From Rathayibacter rathayi (GTDB lineage: Bacteria > Actinomycetota > Actinomycetes > Actinomycetales > Microbacteriaceae), in contig NZ_CP028129.1 of the NCBI RefSeq assembly GCF_004011095.1, positions 1,488,001 to 1,552,000 on the forward strand: DNA of 64,000 nt. The letters run 5' to 3'. Of the stretch, positions 1 to 9,188 are shown piece by piece. How positions within the stretch are numbered: position 1 is the stretch's first letter; each line of letters opens with the position of its first letter. The notes beneath the pieces are model-generated. The model was not told the DNA's origin. It did no database searches and worked only from the letters and a program-made list of their open reading frames with translations. Made by a program: the position numbers and the translations under genes.

Positions 1-592
1 TCGGCTCGTCCGCCACGATCAGTCCGGGGTCGAGCACGAGTGCCATCGCGATCACGACGCGCTGCTTCTGCCCGCCCGAGAACTGATGCGGGTAGTAGTC
101 CACCCGCTTCTCCGGCTCCGGGATGCCGACGGTCCGCAGCACCTCGATCGAGCGCTTCCGCGCCTGCTTCGTCGAAACGGAGCCGTGAGCGCGCAGCCCC
201 TCCGCGATCTGCCAGCCCACGGTAAAGACGGGGTTGAGCGCCGCAGCGGGCTCCTGGAAGACCATTGCGACGTCGGTGCCGCGCAGCTCCCGGAGTCGGG
301 CCTTCGGCACGGAGACGACATCGGTCGCCGCGCTGCCGTCCTTCTTCGAGAGCAGCACCACGCCGGCAGCGGTGGCCGTCTCCGGCAGCAAGCCCAGGAT
401 GGTCTTCGCCGTCACGGTCTTGCCGCTCCCGGACTCGCCGACGATCGCCAGCACCTCACCGCGCTCGACGCGCAGACTCACGCCGGCGACGGCGCGAACC
501 GCCCCGTGATCGCTCGCGAAGGCGACCTCGAGATCAGTGATGTCGACGATCGGACGCGCGGCGGCGTCCCGGACGATGCGCTGGTCGCTCAT
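1..592 (-). CDS. ABC transporter ATP-binding protein, oligopeptide/dipeptide (OppD/DppD) type, partial
   Basis: Cytoplasmic ATPase that would energise the importer encoded just upstream on the same strand. The window edge removes the C-terminal part: about 197 residues are visible. Seen directly: Walker A GESGSGKT (residues 52-59), the Q-loop FQEP and the ABC signature FSGGQ followed by KQR; the sequence ends as the Walker B strand (LIVADE) begins. The start ATG overlaps the permease stop in an ATGA arrangement (589-592), so the two are translationally coupled. The family handles peptides, but SBP_bac_5 systems also import oligosaccharides, and the CebR-like operator upstream of the operon makes a sugar substrate possible. 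Confidence 0.93.
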   Translation of the reverse strand, partial: MSDQRIVRDAAARPIVDITDLEVAFASDHGAVRAVAGVSLRVERGEVLAIVGESGSGKTVTAKTILGLLPETATAAGVVLLSKKDGSAATDVVSVPKARLRELRGTDVAMVFQEPAAALNPVFTVGWQIAEGLRAHGSVSTKQARKRSIEVLRTVGIPEPEKRVDYYPHQFSGGQKQRVVIAMALVLDPGLIVADEP

Positions 593-1644
593 CGCGTCCC
601 CTCCACTCCGGCGACGGGGTCATGCCCCGGCGTCTCCAGGCCGTCGGCAGCGAGTACGCCGCCCGGCACGACGGACGTCGCGGCGACGTCGCCGGCACCG
701 GCCGCCACCGCACGCCGACCGCGCAAGCGCGGGTCGGCGAGGTCGTTCAGGCTCTCGCCCACGAGGGTAATACCCAGTACGACGAGCACGATAGCGAGCC
801 CGGGGAAGACCGAGGTCCACCAGATGCCGCTCGTGACGTCGGACAGCGCTTTGTTGAGGTCGTAGCCCCACTCGGCGGCCGAGGTCGGCTCGATGCCGAA
901 GCCGAGGAAGCCCAGGCCGGCGAGGGTCAGGATCGCCTCAGAGGAATTGAGCGTGAAGATCAGCGGCAGCGTGCGCGTGGCGTTGCGCAGGACGTGGCGG
1001 AACATGATCCGCGACGTCGATGCTCCGATGACCTTCGCCGACTCCACGAACGCGTCCCCCTTGATCCGCACCGTCTCGGCCCGGATTACCCGGAAGTACT
1101 GCGGGATGTAGACCACCGTGATCGAGACCGCCGCGGCGACGATGCCCGCCCAGAGGTTCGATTGGCCGCCCGAGATGACGATCGACATCACGATTGCTAG
1201 GAGCAGGGTGGGGAACGCGTAGATCGCGTCGCAGATCACGACGAGCACCCGGTCGAGCCAGCCGCCGAGGTAGCCGGAGACGAGGCCGAGGAACACGCCG
1301 AGGAAGATCGACAGGACGACGGCGACGACGATGACGAGGAACGCGGTCTGTGCACCCCAGATCACCCGCGAGAGCACGTCGTAGCCGCCGACGGTCGTGC
1401 CGAGCAGGTGCTCGCCGCTCGGCGGCTCCTGCGCGCCGAACGACTCATCGCCCGAACGCAGCTGTGAGTAGCCGTAGGGAGCGATCAGCGGAGCGAAGAG
1501 AGCGACCAGCAGGAACACGCCGCTGATGATCAGGCCGGTGACGAGCATCCCCCGCTGGAGGCCGACGCTCTGACGGAGTTGGCGGAGGACCGGCAGGCGG
1601 TCGACGAGGCGGCGGCGCGGGCTCGCCGGGGCGGTGATGCTCAT
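589..1644 (-). CDS. ABC transporter permease, DppC-like
   Basis: Inner-membrane permease of the binding-protein-dependent transport family (BPD_transp_1), 351 residues. A cytoplasmic N-terminus rich in Arg/Pro is followed by a first membrane helix (about residues 35-55), a periplasmic-type loop, then the five-helix permease core. The C-terminal ~45 residues after the core are Gly/Ala/Val-rich and unlike the family, probably a lineage extension. The start chosen is the ATG followed by SITAPASP; an upstream reading frame exists but lies inside the preceding permease. It lies 2 bp downstream of the DppB-like gene and overlaps the ATPase gene by 4 bp, so the three form one operon. Confidence 0.92.
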   Translation of the reverse strand: MSITAPASPRRRLVDRLPVLRQLRQSVGLQRGMLVTGLIISGVFLLVALFAPLIAPYGYSQLRSGDESFGAQEPPSGEHLLGTTVGGYDVLSRVIWGAQTAFLVIVVAVVLSIFLGVFLGLVSGYLGGWLDRVLVVICDAIYAFPTLLLAIVMSIVISGGQSNLWAGIVAAAVSITVVYIPQYFRVIRAETVRIKGDAFVESAKVIGASTSRIMFRHVLRNATRTLPLIFTLNSSEAILTLAGLGFLGFGIEPTSAAEWGYDLNKALSDVTSGIWWTSVFPGLAIVLVVLGITLVGESLNDLADPRLRGRRAVAAGAGDVAATSVVPGGVLAADGLETPGHDPVAGVEGTR

Positions 1645-1646
1645 GC

Positions 1647-2726
1647 TCAGTACCTCACTCGCGGGTCGATGAGCGCCGCGATGACGTCGACGATGAAGTT
1701 GGTCAGCGCCACGATCACGGCGAGCAGGGCGACGATGCCCTGAACGGCCACGAAGTCGCGGGCCTGGAGGTACTCGGCCAGCTGGAAGCCAAGGCCCTTC
1801 CACTCGAAGGTGGTCTCGGTGAGGACGGCGCCGCCGAGCAGCAGGGCGATCTGCAGGCCGATCACGGTGATGATCGGGATGAGCGCCGGCCGGTAGGCGT
1901 GCGTGCGGACCAGGCGGAACTCGCTCACTCCGCGCGAACGAGCCGCGTCGACGTAGTCGGTGCCGAGGGTGCCGATGACGTTGGTGCGCACCAGGCGGAG
2001 GAAGATGCCCGCGGTGAGCAGGCCCAGCGCGACGGCCGGGAGCACGGCGTGCGAGAGCACATCCGCAATCGCCGCCGGATCGCCGGTCTGGATCGCGTCG
2101 ATGAGGTAGATGCCGGTCTTGTTCTCGAGGAACTGGAGCGAGAGCTCGGTGCTCGTCGAGGCGCGTCCGGCGACGGGGAACCACTTCAGCCAGACCGAGA
2201 ACACCAGCTTGAGCAGCAGGCCCGCGAAGAACACCGGAGTCGCGTAGCAGAGGATCGCGAAGATCCGCAGCACCGCGTCGGGCGAGCGGTCCCGATGGTA
2301 GGCGGCGAGCATCCCGAGCGGGATCCCGACGAGGAACGCCACGATCAGCCCGTAGAAGGCGAGCTCGGCGGTCGCGGCACCGTAGGTGAGCAGCACCTCG
2401 GTGACCGGGCGATTGTCGCTCAGGGTGGTGCCGAAGTCGCCGGTCAGCAGCTGGCCGAGGTATTCGAGGTACTGCACGATCAGCGGCCGGTCGTAGCCTG
2501 CGGCGGCCACGCGCTCGGCGAGCTGGTCCGCGGTCAGGCGGCCGCCGAGGGCCGCCGTGATCGGGTCGCCCGTAGAGCGCATGAGCAAGAAGACCAACGT
2601 CACGAGGATGAAGACGGTGGGGATGATGAGCAGGAAGCGGACGAGCAGGTAGCGCCCGAGTCCGCCCCCGGAGCCGCGCGGTCGCCGGGTGGGCGCCGTC
2701 GCCGCAGCCGTCGTGGCTGTCGTCAC
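1647..2726 (-). CDS. ABC transporter permease, DppB-like
   Basis: Partner permease, 359 residues, forming the transmembrane pore with the DppC-like protein. The N-terminal Thr/Ala-rich tail precedes a first helix (LLIIPTVFILVTLVFLLM) typical of DppB, followed by the long extracytoplasmic loop and the permease domain. The start is GTG at 2726, with a GAAAGG ribosome-binding site about 7 nt upstream; an ATG overlapping by one base (2728) is followed directly by TGA and cannot be the start. A strong hairpin separates it from the lipoprotein gene upstream, a common way to give the binding protein higher expression than the membrane subunits. Confidence 0.93.
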   Translation of the reverse strand: MTTATTAAATAPTRRPRGSGGGLGRYLLVRFLLIIPTVFILVTLVFLLMRSTGDPITAALGGRLTADQLAERVAAAGYDRPLIVQYLEYLGQLLTGDFGTTLSDNRPVTEVLLTYGAATAELAFYGLIVAFLVGIPLGMLAAYHRDRSPDAVLRIFAILCYATPVFFAGLLLKLVFSVWLKWFPVAGRASTSTELSLQFLENKTGIYLIDAIQTGDPAAIADVLSHAVLPAVALGLLTAGIFLRLVRTNVIGTLGTDYVDAARSRGVSEFRLVRTHAYRPALIPIITVIGLQIALLLGGAVLTETTFEWKGLGFQLAEYLQARDFVAVQGIVALLAVIVALTNFIVDVIAALIDPRVRY

Positions 2727-2746
2727 ATGATGCCTTTCGAGGAGAA

Positions 2747-2780
2747 CGGCCGGCGCCTCCTCTCGGGGAGGCGCCGGCCG
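2747..2780 (-). promoter_or_regulatory. Intercistronic hairpin between lipoprotein and permease genes
   Basis: A perfect 14-bp GC-rich stem (2747-2760 with 2767-2780) closes a 6-base loop. It sits directly after the stop of the substrate-binding protein and before the permease ribosome-binding site. No run of T follows on the minus strand, so it is more likely an mRNA-stabilising or partial-attenuation structure than a complete terminator. Confidence 0.7.
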
Positions 2781-2793
2781 CGAGAGAGGTGGA

Positions 2794-4431
2794 TCAGCCC
2801 TTGCTGAGTGCCGCGTAGCGGAACTTGAACGAGGCGTCGAGAGTGTCCTCTGCTCCGCTCACCGTGCTGCCGACGACCGCGACCTGCGAGCCCTGCAGGT
2901 AGGGGACGGTCGAGAGCTGCGCCGCGACCTTCTCCTGGATCTGCTCGATCAGCGCGGTGCGCGCGCCGGCGTCGGTGGTCGAGACCTGCTGAGCGATCAG
3001 GCTCTGCACCTCGGCGTCGTCGTAGTGGTTCGCGAGGAAGTTCTCCTTGATGAAGAACGGCGAGAGGTAGTTGTCGGCATCGGAGTAGTCCGGGAACCAG
3101 CCGAGCTGGTACGCCGGGTAGACGTCGCTCGAGCGGTCCTTCGAGTACTGCACCCACTCGGTGGTCTGCAGGTTGACCGTGAAGAGACCGGTCGACTCCA
3201 GCTGGTCCTTGATCAGTGCGTACTCGTCGCCCGAGGACGGGCCGTAGTGGTCGTTCGAGTACTGCAGGTTCAGGGTGACCGGAGTGGTGACGCCGGCGGC
3301 CTCGAGGGTCGCCTTGGCTTTGTCCGCGTCGGGCGCGCCGTTGCCGTCTCCGTAGAGCGACTTGAGCGGCTCGACCGCGCCGGTCAGACCGGCCGGGACA
3401 GAGGAGTAGAGCGGGGTGTAGGTGCCCTTATACACCTGGTCGGCAATCTCGTCGCGGTCGATCAGGTCGGCGACGGCCTGGCGCACGGCGAGAGCCTTCG
3501 TGCTGTCGGCCTCTCCGGTGGTCGCGCCGAAGGGCTGGGTGTCGAAGTTGAAGACGATGTAGCGGATCTCGCCGCCGGGTCCGTCCACGACCTTCACCGT
3601 GTCGTTGCCGCGCAGGTCGTCGATATCGGTCGCCGAGAGACTGCGGAACGCGACATCAATGTTCCCCTCCTGGATGTCCAGCTTGAGGTTCGAGGAGTCG
3701 GCGTAGTACTTGACGTTGACGGTGTCCGTCTTCGCCTCGCCCAGGACACCGTGGTATCCCGGATACGCCCTGTACTGAACGAGATTGTTCACGTCGTAGT
3801 TAGCGATCGTGTACTGACCGGCGAAGGCGTTGCCCGAGACGATGTCGGCGTCGGGGGTCAGCTCGTCGGCCGAGAAGACCTCTTCGTCCACAATCGGGCC
3901 GGCGGGGCTCGAGAGGATCTGCGGGAAGGTCTGGTCGTTGTCTGACTTAAGCGTGAAGACCACGGTCGTGTCGTCCGGAGCGGCGACGCTGTCGAGGTTC
4001 GCGAGGAGCGAGGACGGACCGTTCTCGGCGGCAATGCCGACCTGGCGGTCGAACGAGAACTTGACGTCCGAGGAGGTGAGGTCGTGGCCGTTGGCCCACT
4101 TCAGTCCCTCCTTCAGCGTCACGCTGTACTCCGTGGGGGAGGTGAACCCCGCCGACTCCGCGATGTCAGGCTCGACGTCCGGGCTGCCGTAGGGGGTGTT
4201 CATCAGGAACGGGAACACCTGGTTCATCACGGCGAAGGAGCCGTTGTCGTACGAGCCCGCGGGGTCCAGCGCCGTGAGCTTGTCGGTGGTGCCGATGGTC
4301 AGGGCCCCTCCGGCGCTGCCGCCGGACGAGCCGTTCCCGCCGGCGGAGCAACCCGCCAGCACGAGCGCGACCGCGGCGAAGCCTGCCGCCACGGCGAGTG
4401 CGCGGGTACCGCGGGTGGATGCGGAAATCAT
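2794..4431 (-). CDS. ABC transporter substrate-binding lipoprotein, SBP_bac_5 family
   Basis: Extracytoplasmic solute receptor of the importer, 545 residues. The N-terminus is a lipoprotein signal: basic n-region, Ala/Val-rich core and lipobox LAGC with the modifiable Cys at about residue 28, then a Gly/Ser linker. The mature part shows the family-5 pattern (TIGTTDKLTALDPAG, LKEGLKWANG, then the large lobe). The ATG start has a weakly placed AGGAAGAGG ribosome-binding region upstream. It is the first gene of the operon; about 140 nt of leader separate it from a palindrome resembling the CebR operator, which suggests carbohydrate control. Substrate (peptide or cello-oligosaccharide) cannot be decided from sequence. 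Confidence 0.93.
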   Translation of the reverse strand: MISASTRGTRALAVAAGFAAVALVLAGCSAGGNGSSGGSAGGALTIGTTDKLTALDPAGSYDNGSFAVMNQVFPFLMNTPYGSPDVEPDIAESAGFTSPTEYSVTLKEGLKWANGHDLTSSDVKFSFDRQVGIAAENGPSSLLANLDSVAAPDDTTVVFTLKSDNDQTFPQILSSPAGPIVDEEVFSADELTPDADIVSGNAFAGQYTIANYDVNNLVQYRAYPGYHGVLGEAKTDTVNVKYYADSSNLKLDIQEGNIDVAFRSLSATDIDDLRGNDTVKVVDGPGGEIRYIVFNFDTQPFGATTGEADSTKALAVRQAVADLIDRDEIADQVYKGTYTPLYSSVPAGLTGAVEPLKSLYGDGNGAPDADKAKATLEAAGVTTPVTLNLQYSNDHYGPSSGDEYALIKDQLESTGLFTVNLQTTEWVQYSKDRSSDVYPAYQLGWFPDYSDADNYLSPFFIKENFLANHYDDAEVQSLIAQQVSTTDAGARTALIEQIQEKVAAQLSTVPYLQGSQVAVVGSTVSGAEDTLDASFKFRYAALSKG

Positions 4432-4568
4432 CTCCGTCTGCCTCTTCCTGTCAAGGGATGGGATGCGGGCGCGCAGGTGGCGCGCGGGCTCTCGGCACGC
4501 AGATCTCCTGTGGCAGTGGCGTCACGACATTGGACGCCCGCATTGCTATTGCTCAGTGGTAACACAGT

Positions 4569-4582
4569 TGGGAGCGCTCCCC
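4569..4582. promoter_or_regulatory. CebR-like LacI-family operator upstream of the importer operon
   Basis: TGGGAGCGCTCCCC contains a perfect 12-bp palindrome GGGAGCGCTCCC (4570-4581) and matches the known actinobacterial CebR operator TGGGAGCGCTCCCA at 13 of 14 positions. On the minus strand a TTGTCC -35-like hexamer (4583-4588) abuts it, so a bound repressor would cover the promoter of the lipoprotein gene. The rest of the 199-bp gap between the lipoprotein gene and dnaG holds no other clear feature. Confidence 0.65.
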
Positions 4583-4630
4583 GGACAAGGACGGGCGTGC
4601 GGCCGATTTCTTCACACGACCGCAACACGC

Positions 4631-6472
4631 TCATTCCGTCCGCAGGGCCCGCTTCTCGCGCTCGAGCTCGACGAGGCGCACCTGCACCGCGCGCGCCATC
4701 ACGGGATCGGCTGATGCGCGCTGCAACGCCCCGCGCAGCTCCGCGATCTCGCGCAGCAGATCGCGTTCGATGAGCGAAATCGCCATATCCCGGGAGTAGC
4801 GCACGAGGCCGGCCTCGTCGGCGGCCGGGATCGGTGCGACTGCGAGCTGGCGCACGAGCGAGGCGAAGGGGCCGGGCACGTCGTCGGCCACATGCTCCAC
4901 CCAGTCGCGGTCCTCCGAGCGGTCAAGGTTCGCGATAACGGCGTCGCGGACGACGCGAAGGGTCTCGTTGGTGACCGCGGCGTGCGCCGCCCGAGCCAAG
5001 AGCTCTGGGCCCATCGCCTGGGGCAGCTGGAGCATCGCCATCAGCGCCTCGCGCTCGATCCGCGTGACCACATCGACGGGCAGATCGGCGATCCGGGCAC
5101 TGACGACCTGGTCTGGATGTGGCTCCTGCGGCTGCGCACTCGGCTGTTCACGACCGGCATTTCGGATGGCTCTCTTGGCTTCCCCGATGTCTATTTGGCC
5201 AATCATTGATGCCAGTTCGCGGGCATAACCGTCCTGCTCGGCCCAGTCCCGGATATTCGCCACATACGGCGCGGCCCGGCGAAGAGCGGCGACTCGACCA
5301 CTGACGGTGGTGAGGTCAAAGTCGGACATCATTTGCCGAAGGGCGAATGTATGCAGCGGCTGTTTGCTGTCGATCAGCCGACGGAGGGCGTCGTCCCCTC
5401 GGTTCAGCCGCAGGTCGCAGGGGTCCAGGCCACTGCTCTCGACGGCGACGTAGGTCTGCGACGCGAAACGACTCTCTTCATCAAACGCTTTCTTTGCAGC
5501 ATTCTGGCCTGCGGCATCTGGATCGAAAGTGAAGATGACCTGCCCGTTCACACCGCGAGAATCTCCCAGCACCCGGCGCAACACCTTGATGTGATCCACG
5601 CCGAAGGAGGTGCCGCAGGTCGCAACCGCGGTGGTGATGCCCGCGAGATGGCAGGCCATGACGTCCGTGTAGCCCTCGACGACGACCACGCGGTGACCGC
5701 GCGAGATGTCGCGCTTGGCGAGGTCGAGCCCGTAGAGCACCTGCGACTTGTGGTAGACGGGCGACTCGGGGGTGTTGAGGTACTTCGGGCCCTTGTCCTC
5801 CTCGAGAAGGCGACGGGCACCGAAGCCGACGGTCTGCCCCGTGACGTCACGGATCGGCCAGACGAGGCGGCCACGGAAGCGGTCGTAAACGCCGCCGCGG
5901 TTGTTGCTGCTGACCAGACCGGCCGTGCTGAGTTCCTCCTCCGAGAAACCGCGGCGCTTGAGAGCGGTGGTAAGCCCGTCCCAACCGTCGGGCGCGAAGC
6001 CGACTCCAAACCGGTCGGCCGCGGCGCGGTCGAAGCCGCGCTCGCCGAGGAAGCGGCGGCCCACGTCGGCGCCGGGGGTCGCGAGCTGCTCGCGGAAGTA
6101 CTCCTCGGCCGCGTCGTTGGCGGCCAGTAGGCGCGCACGACCGCCGGTCTCGGGTGCGCGGCCGTCGCCCTCCTCGTACTGCAGCGGGAAGCCGATCCGC
6201 CCGGCCAGACGCTCGACGGTCTCACTGAACGAGCTATGGTCCATCTTCATGATGAAGCTGTAGACGTCGCCCGACTCCTGGCAGCCGAAGCAGTGGTAGA
6301 AACCGGCCTGCGGGCGGACGTGGAAGCTCGGGCTGCGCTCGTCGTGGAAGGGGCACAGGCCCTTGAGTGAGCCGACGCCGGCCGATTTCAGCGTGACGTA
6401 CTCGCCGATCACGTCACCGATGTTCACCCGCGCCTTGACCTCCTCGACATCTGACTGTCGGATCCGAGGCAT
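4631..6472 (-). CDS. dnaG: DNA primase DnaG
   Basis: Synthesises RNA primers at the replication fork. Domains in order: N-terminal CHC2 zinc finger (CPFHDE ... YHCFGC, about residues 38-63), the catalytic core with the TOPRIM motif [11 protein letters not shown] and the acidic motif FDPDAAG, and a C-terminal DnaB-interaction region ending in a helical LEREKRALR segment. About 613 residues, a normal length. Two ATGs are in frame (6481 and 6472). A TACGAT -10 box (6480-6485) overlaps the first and lies 7 nt before the second, so 6472 fits a leaderless start. It lies downstream of dgt on the same strand, separated by a tandem-repeat spacer. Confidence 0.97.
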   Translation of the reverse strand: MPRIRQSDVEEVKARVNIGDVIGEYVTLKSAGVGSLKGLCPFHDERSPSFHVRPQAGFYHCFGCQESGDVYSFIMKMDHSSFSETVERLAGRIGFPLQYEEGDGRAPETGGRARLLAANDAAEEYFREQLATPGADVGRRFLGERGFDRAAADRFGVGFAPDGWDGLTTALKRRGFSEEELSTAGLVSSNNRGGVYDRFRGRLVWPIRDVTGQTVGFGARRLLEEDKGPKYLNTPESPVYHKSQVLYGLDLAKRDISRGHRVVVVEGYTDVMACHLAGITTAVATCGTSFGVDHIKVLRRVLGDSRGVNGQVIFTFDPDAAGQNAAKKAFDEESRFASQTYVAVESSGLDPCDLRLNRGDDALRRLIDSKQPLHTFALRQMMSDFDLTTVSGRVAALRRAAPYVANIRDWAEQDGYARELASMIGQIDIGEAKRAIRNAGREQPSAQPQEPHPDQVVSARIADLPVDVVTRIEREALMAMLQLPQAMGPELLARAAHAAVTNETLRVVRDAVIANLDRSEDRDWVEHVADDVPGPFASLVRQLAVAPIPAADEAGLVRYSRDMAISLIERDLLREIAELRGALQRASADPVMARAVQVRLVELEREKRALRTE

Positions 6473-6479
6473 GGGGTCC

Positions 6480-6485
6480 ATCGTA
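6480..6485 (-). promoter_or_regulatory. -10 box for leaderless dnaG transcript
   Basis: TACGAT on the minus strand ends 7 nt before the ATG at 6472, placing the predicted transcription start on the A of that ATG. No Shine-Dalgarno sequence is present at either candidate start. Confidence 0.5.
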
Positions 6486-6514
6486 TCGGCCGCGGTGGTC
6501 GCCGAGCCTCCCTC

Positions 6515-6590
6515 CTGCTCATCGTCTCCGGCTGCTCATCGTCTCCGGCTGCACGTCGTCTCCGGCTGCTCATCGTCTCCGGCTGCACGT
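6515..6590. repeat. Four-copy 17-bp tandem repeat between dgt and dnaG
   Basis: The 17-bp unit CTGCTCATCGTCTCCGG occurs at 6515, 6532 and 6566, with one variant (CTGCACGTCGTCTCCGG) at 6549 and a truncated fifth copy from 6583. Units abut without spacers, so this is a VNTR-like repeat and not a CRISPR array. Confidence 0.9.
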
Positions 6591-6640
6591 CGGCGGGAAG
6601 CGCCGAACCGCGCCACGCCGGGCAAGGACCGGCGTGCACG

Positions 6641-7891
6641 TCAACACAGCCTCTCGAACCAGGCGAGTGCACTCTGGTCGGTGAGGTTGGCGACCTGGTC
6701 GACGATCACGCGGCGGCGGGCGTCGTCGTCGCGTGCCGCATGCCAGTCTTCCGCGAAGCCGGGTTCGAGGGTGCCGGGGCCACGGTCGAGGAGGGTGTCG
6801 GCCAGGCGCGTGAGGACTTCGCGCTGCTGGGCGTAGATCGGCTGGCGGGTGTTCCTGGACATGACGAACGTCGCGACGATGCCCTTGAGGACGGCAATTT
6901 CGGTCTGCTGCTCGCGGGGGACGACGACGTGGCCGCCGAAGCGGACGAGATCGGGGTGCTGGTAGGCCTCGCGGGTGGCCTCGGTGGCGGCGGCGGCGAA
7001 GCGGCCGATGAGCTGGCTGGTGAGGTTCTTGAGCCGGGCCTGGTCACGCCGGGAGCCGTCCCAGGAGGCCACCCACACCTCGAGCGAGTCGAGCCGGTCG
7101 AAGGCGGCGACGAGTTCGTCGTGGCCGACTTCGCCGCCGACCCAGGAGTGCATCGACTGCACCAAGTCCTCGTGGTCGGCGCGGGCGCCGAGCGCTTCGA
7201 CGTCGATGTAGCCGGAGACGACCGCGTCCTCGAAGTCGTGCACGGAATAGGCGATGTCGTCCGAAAGGTCCATCACTTCGGCTTCGATGCAGCGCACTCC
7301 CTCGGGGGCACCCTCGCGCATCCAGGCGAAGGCGGGTTCGTCGGCGGCGTAGAAGCCGAACTTGGCGCGTCCGGACGGGTCGGCGACGGAGCGCGTATCC
7401 GGCCAGGGGTACTTGCAGCTCGCGTCGAGGCTGGCGCGGGTGAGGTTGAGTCCGTAGGGGCGCGCGTCGTCGCCGAACACCTTGGGTTCGAGGCGGGTGA
7501 GCAGTCGGAAGGTCTGCGCGTTGCCCTCGAAGCCGCCGATGCCCTCGGCCCAGCCGTTGAGGGCGCGCTCGCCGTTGTGCCCGAACGGCGGATGCCCGAT
7601 GTCGTGCGCGAGGCAGGCCGTGTCGACCACGTCGGGGTCGAGGTCGAGGCTCGTGGCGAGCTCGCGGCCGATCTGCGCGACTTCGAGCGAATGCGTCAGC
7701 CGGTTGCGTGCGAAGTCGACACCCGCCGTGGGGCTGAGCACCTGGGTCTTCGCGGCCAGTCGCCGCAGAGCGCTGGAGTGGAAGAGACGGGCGCGATCAC
7801 GGGCGAAGTCGGAGCGGCGGGTCGAGTGATCCTCCGGCAGGAAACGCTCGCTATCGACGAGCGAATACCCCCAGAGCGCGCGGTCATCCAC
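6641..7891 (-). CDS. dgt: Deoxyguanosinetriphosphate triphosphohydrolase-like protein
   Basis: HD-superfamily dNTP triphosphohydrolase that hydrolyses dGTP (or other dNTPs) to the nucleoside and triphosphate, 416 residues. Seen: the metal-binding His in RLTHSLEV (H67), the HD pair in [15 protein letters not shown] (H96/D97) and the C-terminal helical domain. The start is GTG at 7891 ([10 protein letters not shown]), overlapping the end of dusB by 8 bp; the ATG that also overlaps the dusB stop is in another frame. Although dGTPases can act against phage, its place in a dusB-dgt-dnaG housekeeping run argues for nucleotide-pool maintenance. Confidence 0.95.
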   Translation of the reverse strand: MDDRALWGYSLVDSERFLPEDHSTRRSDFARDRARLFHSSALRRLAAKTQVLSPTAGVDFARNRLTHSLEVAQIGRELATSLDLDPDVVDTACLAHDIGHPPFGHNGERALNGWAEGIGGFEGNAQTFRLLTRLEPKVFGDDARPYGLNLTRASLDASCKYPWPDTRSVADPSGRAKFGFYAADEPAFAWMREGAPEGVRCIEAEVMDLSDDIAYSVHDFEDAVVSGYIDVEALGARADHEDLVQSMHSWVGGEVGHDELVAAFDRLDSLEVWVASWDGSRRDQARLKNLTSQLIGRFAAAATEATREAYQHPDLVRFGGHVVVPREQQTEIAVLKGIVATFVMSRNTRQPIYAQQREVLTRLADTLLDRGPGTLEPGFAEDWHAARDDDARRRVIVDQVANLTDQSALAWFERLC

Positions 7892-9125
7892 CGCTGTGGT
7901 GGATCTCGGCGGCCGACACCGCGTCGCGCTGTCCGGCGTCGAGTTCGCGGGAGTCGAGCCAGCGCTCCGGCAGGGAGGGGATCTTGGGCGAGCCGGCGCG
8001 TCCGCGCTGGCCCTCGGCCGCCTCACCGGGGTAGGGCTGCGTCCAGTCCAGCGTGGCCAGGAGTTCGTCGAGCTGCGCGAGCGATTCGACCGTGGCCAGG
8101 CGTGCCCGCAGGTCGCCGCCGACGGCGTAGCCCTTGAAGTACCAGGCCACATGCTTGCGGATGTCGCGGCAGCCGCGCTCCTCGCTCTCGAAAAAGTCGG
8201 CGAGCAGTTCGGCGTGGCGACGAAACGCTGCGGCGACCTGGCCGAGCGAGGGGCGGAAGCGTTCGTCGGCGCCGGCGAACGCGGCGGCGAGATCGCCAAA
8301 GAGCCACGGCCGTCCGAGGCAACCGCGGCCGACGACCACACCGTCGCAGCCCGTCTCCGCCATCATCCTCAGGGCGTCCTCGGCGGACCAGATGTCGCCG
8401 TTGCCGAGCACCGGGACACTCGTGATCGCCTCCTTGAGCGCGGCGACGGCCGACCAGTCGGCGTGCCCGCTGTAGAACTCGGAGGCGGTGCGCGCGTGCA
8501 GCGCGATCGACGCGACTCCAGCGCCCTCGGCCGCCCGCGCGGCCTCAAGGTAGGTGAGGTGGTCGGCGTCGATGCCCTTGCGCATCTTGACGGTGAGCGG
8601 GATGTCGCCCGCCGCCGTCACCGCGCCCTCGACGATCTGGCGGAACAGCGGGAGCTTCCACGGCAGCGCCGCTCCCCCGCCCTTCCGGGTGACCTTGGGA
8701 ACGGGGCAGCCGAAGTTGAGGTCGATGTGGTCGGCCCGGTCCTCGGCGACGAGCATGGTCACGGCTTCGGTGACCGTGCGCGGGTCGACTCCGTAGAGCT
8801 GGATCGAACGCACCGACTCGCTGGGGTGGTGCCGGATGAGACGCATCGACTCCGGCGTGCGCTCCACGAGAGCGCGGGAGGTGATCATCTCACTGACGAA
8901 CAGCATCCGGCCGGCACTGCTCGTGCCTGCACCGGTTGTCTCGCCTGCACCGGTTGTCTCGCCTGCACCGACGCCGTCGCCGAACTCGCGGCAGAGTCGG
9001 CGGAACGCCGTATTGGTGATGCCCGCCATCGGGGCGAGTACCACGGGCGCATCGAGTTCGAGGGGGCCGATCCGGAGCGCCGGCGCGGTGCGCGCGGGCC
9101 GGGCGGCCGTCAGAGTGGAGGACAT
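7884..9125 (-). CDS. dusB: tRNA-dihydrouridine synthase
   Basis: Flavoenzyme reducing uridine in the tRNA D-loop to dihydrouridine with NADPH. The FMN-binding TIM barrel is clear: APMAGITNTAFR near residue 30, NFGCPVPKVTRKGGGA containing the catalytic Cys, VKMRKGID, and GNGDIWSAEDA then VVGRGCLGRPWLF for phosphate binding. 413 residues, slightly long because of a repetitive insert of about 20 residues (Gly-Ala-Glu-Thr-Thr repeats) after the first barrel strand. It heads the run into dgt and overlaps it by 8 bp. Confidence 0.96.
   Translation of the reverse strand: MSSTLTAARPARTAPALRIGPLELDAPVVLAPMAGITNTAFRRLCREFGDGVGAGETTGAGETTGAGTSSAGRMLFVSEMITSRALVERTPESMRLIRHHPSESVRSIQLYGVDPRTVTEAVTMLVAEDRADHIDLNFGCPVPKVTRKGGGAALPWKLPLFRQIVEGAVTAAGDIPLTVKMRKGIDADHLTYLEAARAAEGAGVASIALHARTASEFYSGHADWSAVAALKEAITSVPVLGNGDIWSAEDALRMMAETGCDGVVVGRGCLGRPWLFGDLAAAFAGADERFRPSLGQVAAAFRRHAELLADFFESEERGCRDIRKHVAWYFKGYAVGGDLRARLATVESLAQLDELLATLDWTQPYPGEAAEGQRGRAGSPKIPSLPERWLDSRELDAGQRDAVSAAEIHHSGG
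8925..8969. repeat. In-frame 18-bp tandem repeat inside dusB
   Basis: GCCTGCACCGGTTGTCTC is repeated exactly at 8925 and 8943, with a third partial copy from 8961. On the coding strand it encodes a Gly-Ala-Gly-Glu-Thr-Thr hexapeptide repeat. As the unit is a multiple of three, copy-number change would keep the gene in frame. Confidence 0.92.
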
Positions 9126-9188
9126 CGGTAGTGATTCTCCCAGATCCTGTGGTGGGGAAGACGGAGTGACGAGCAGAGAGGTGTACAG

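Noticed and set aside
6515..6590. Possible CRISPR array
   Set aside because: Repeat units abut with no unique spacers and no cas genes are nearby.
6641..7891. dgt as an anti-phage dNTP-depletion system
   Set aside because: It overlaps dusB and lies next to dnaG, a conserved housekeeping order; no accessory features.
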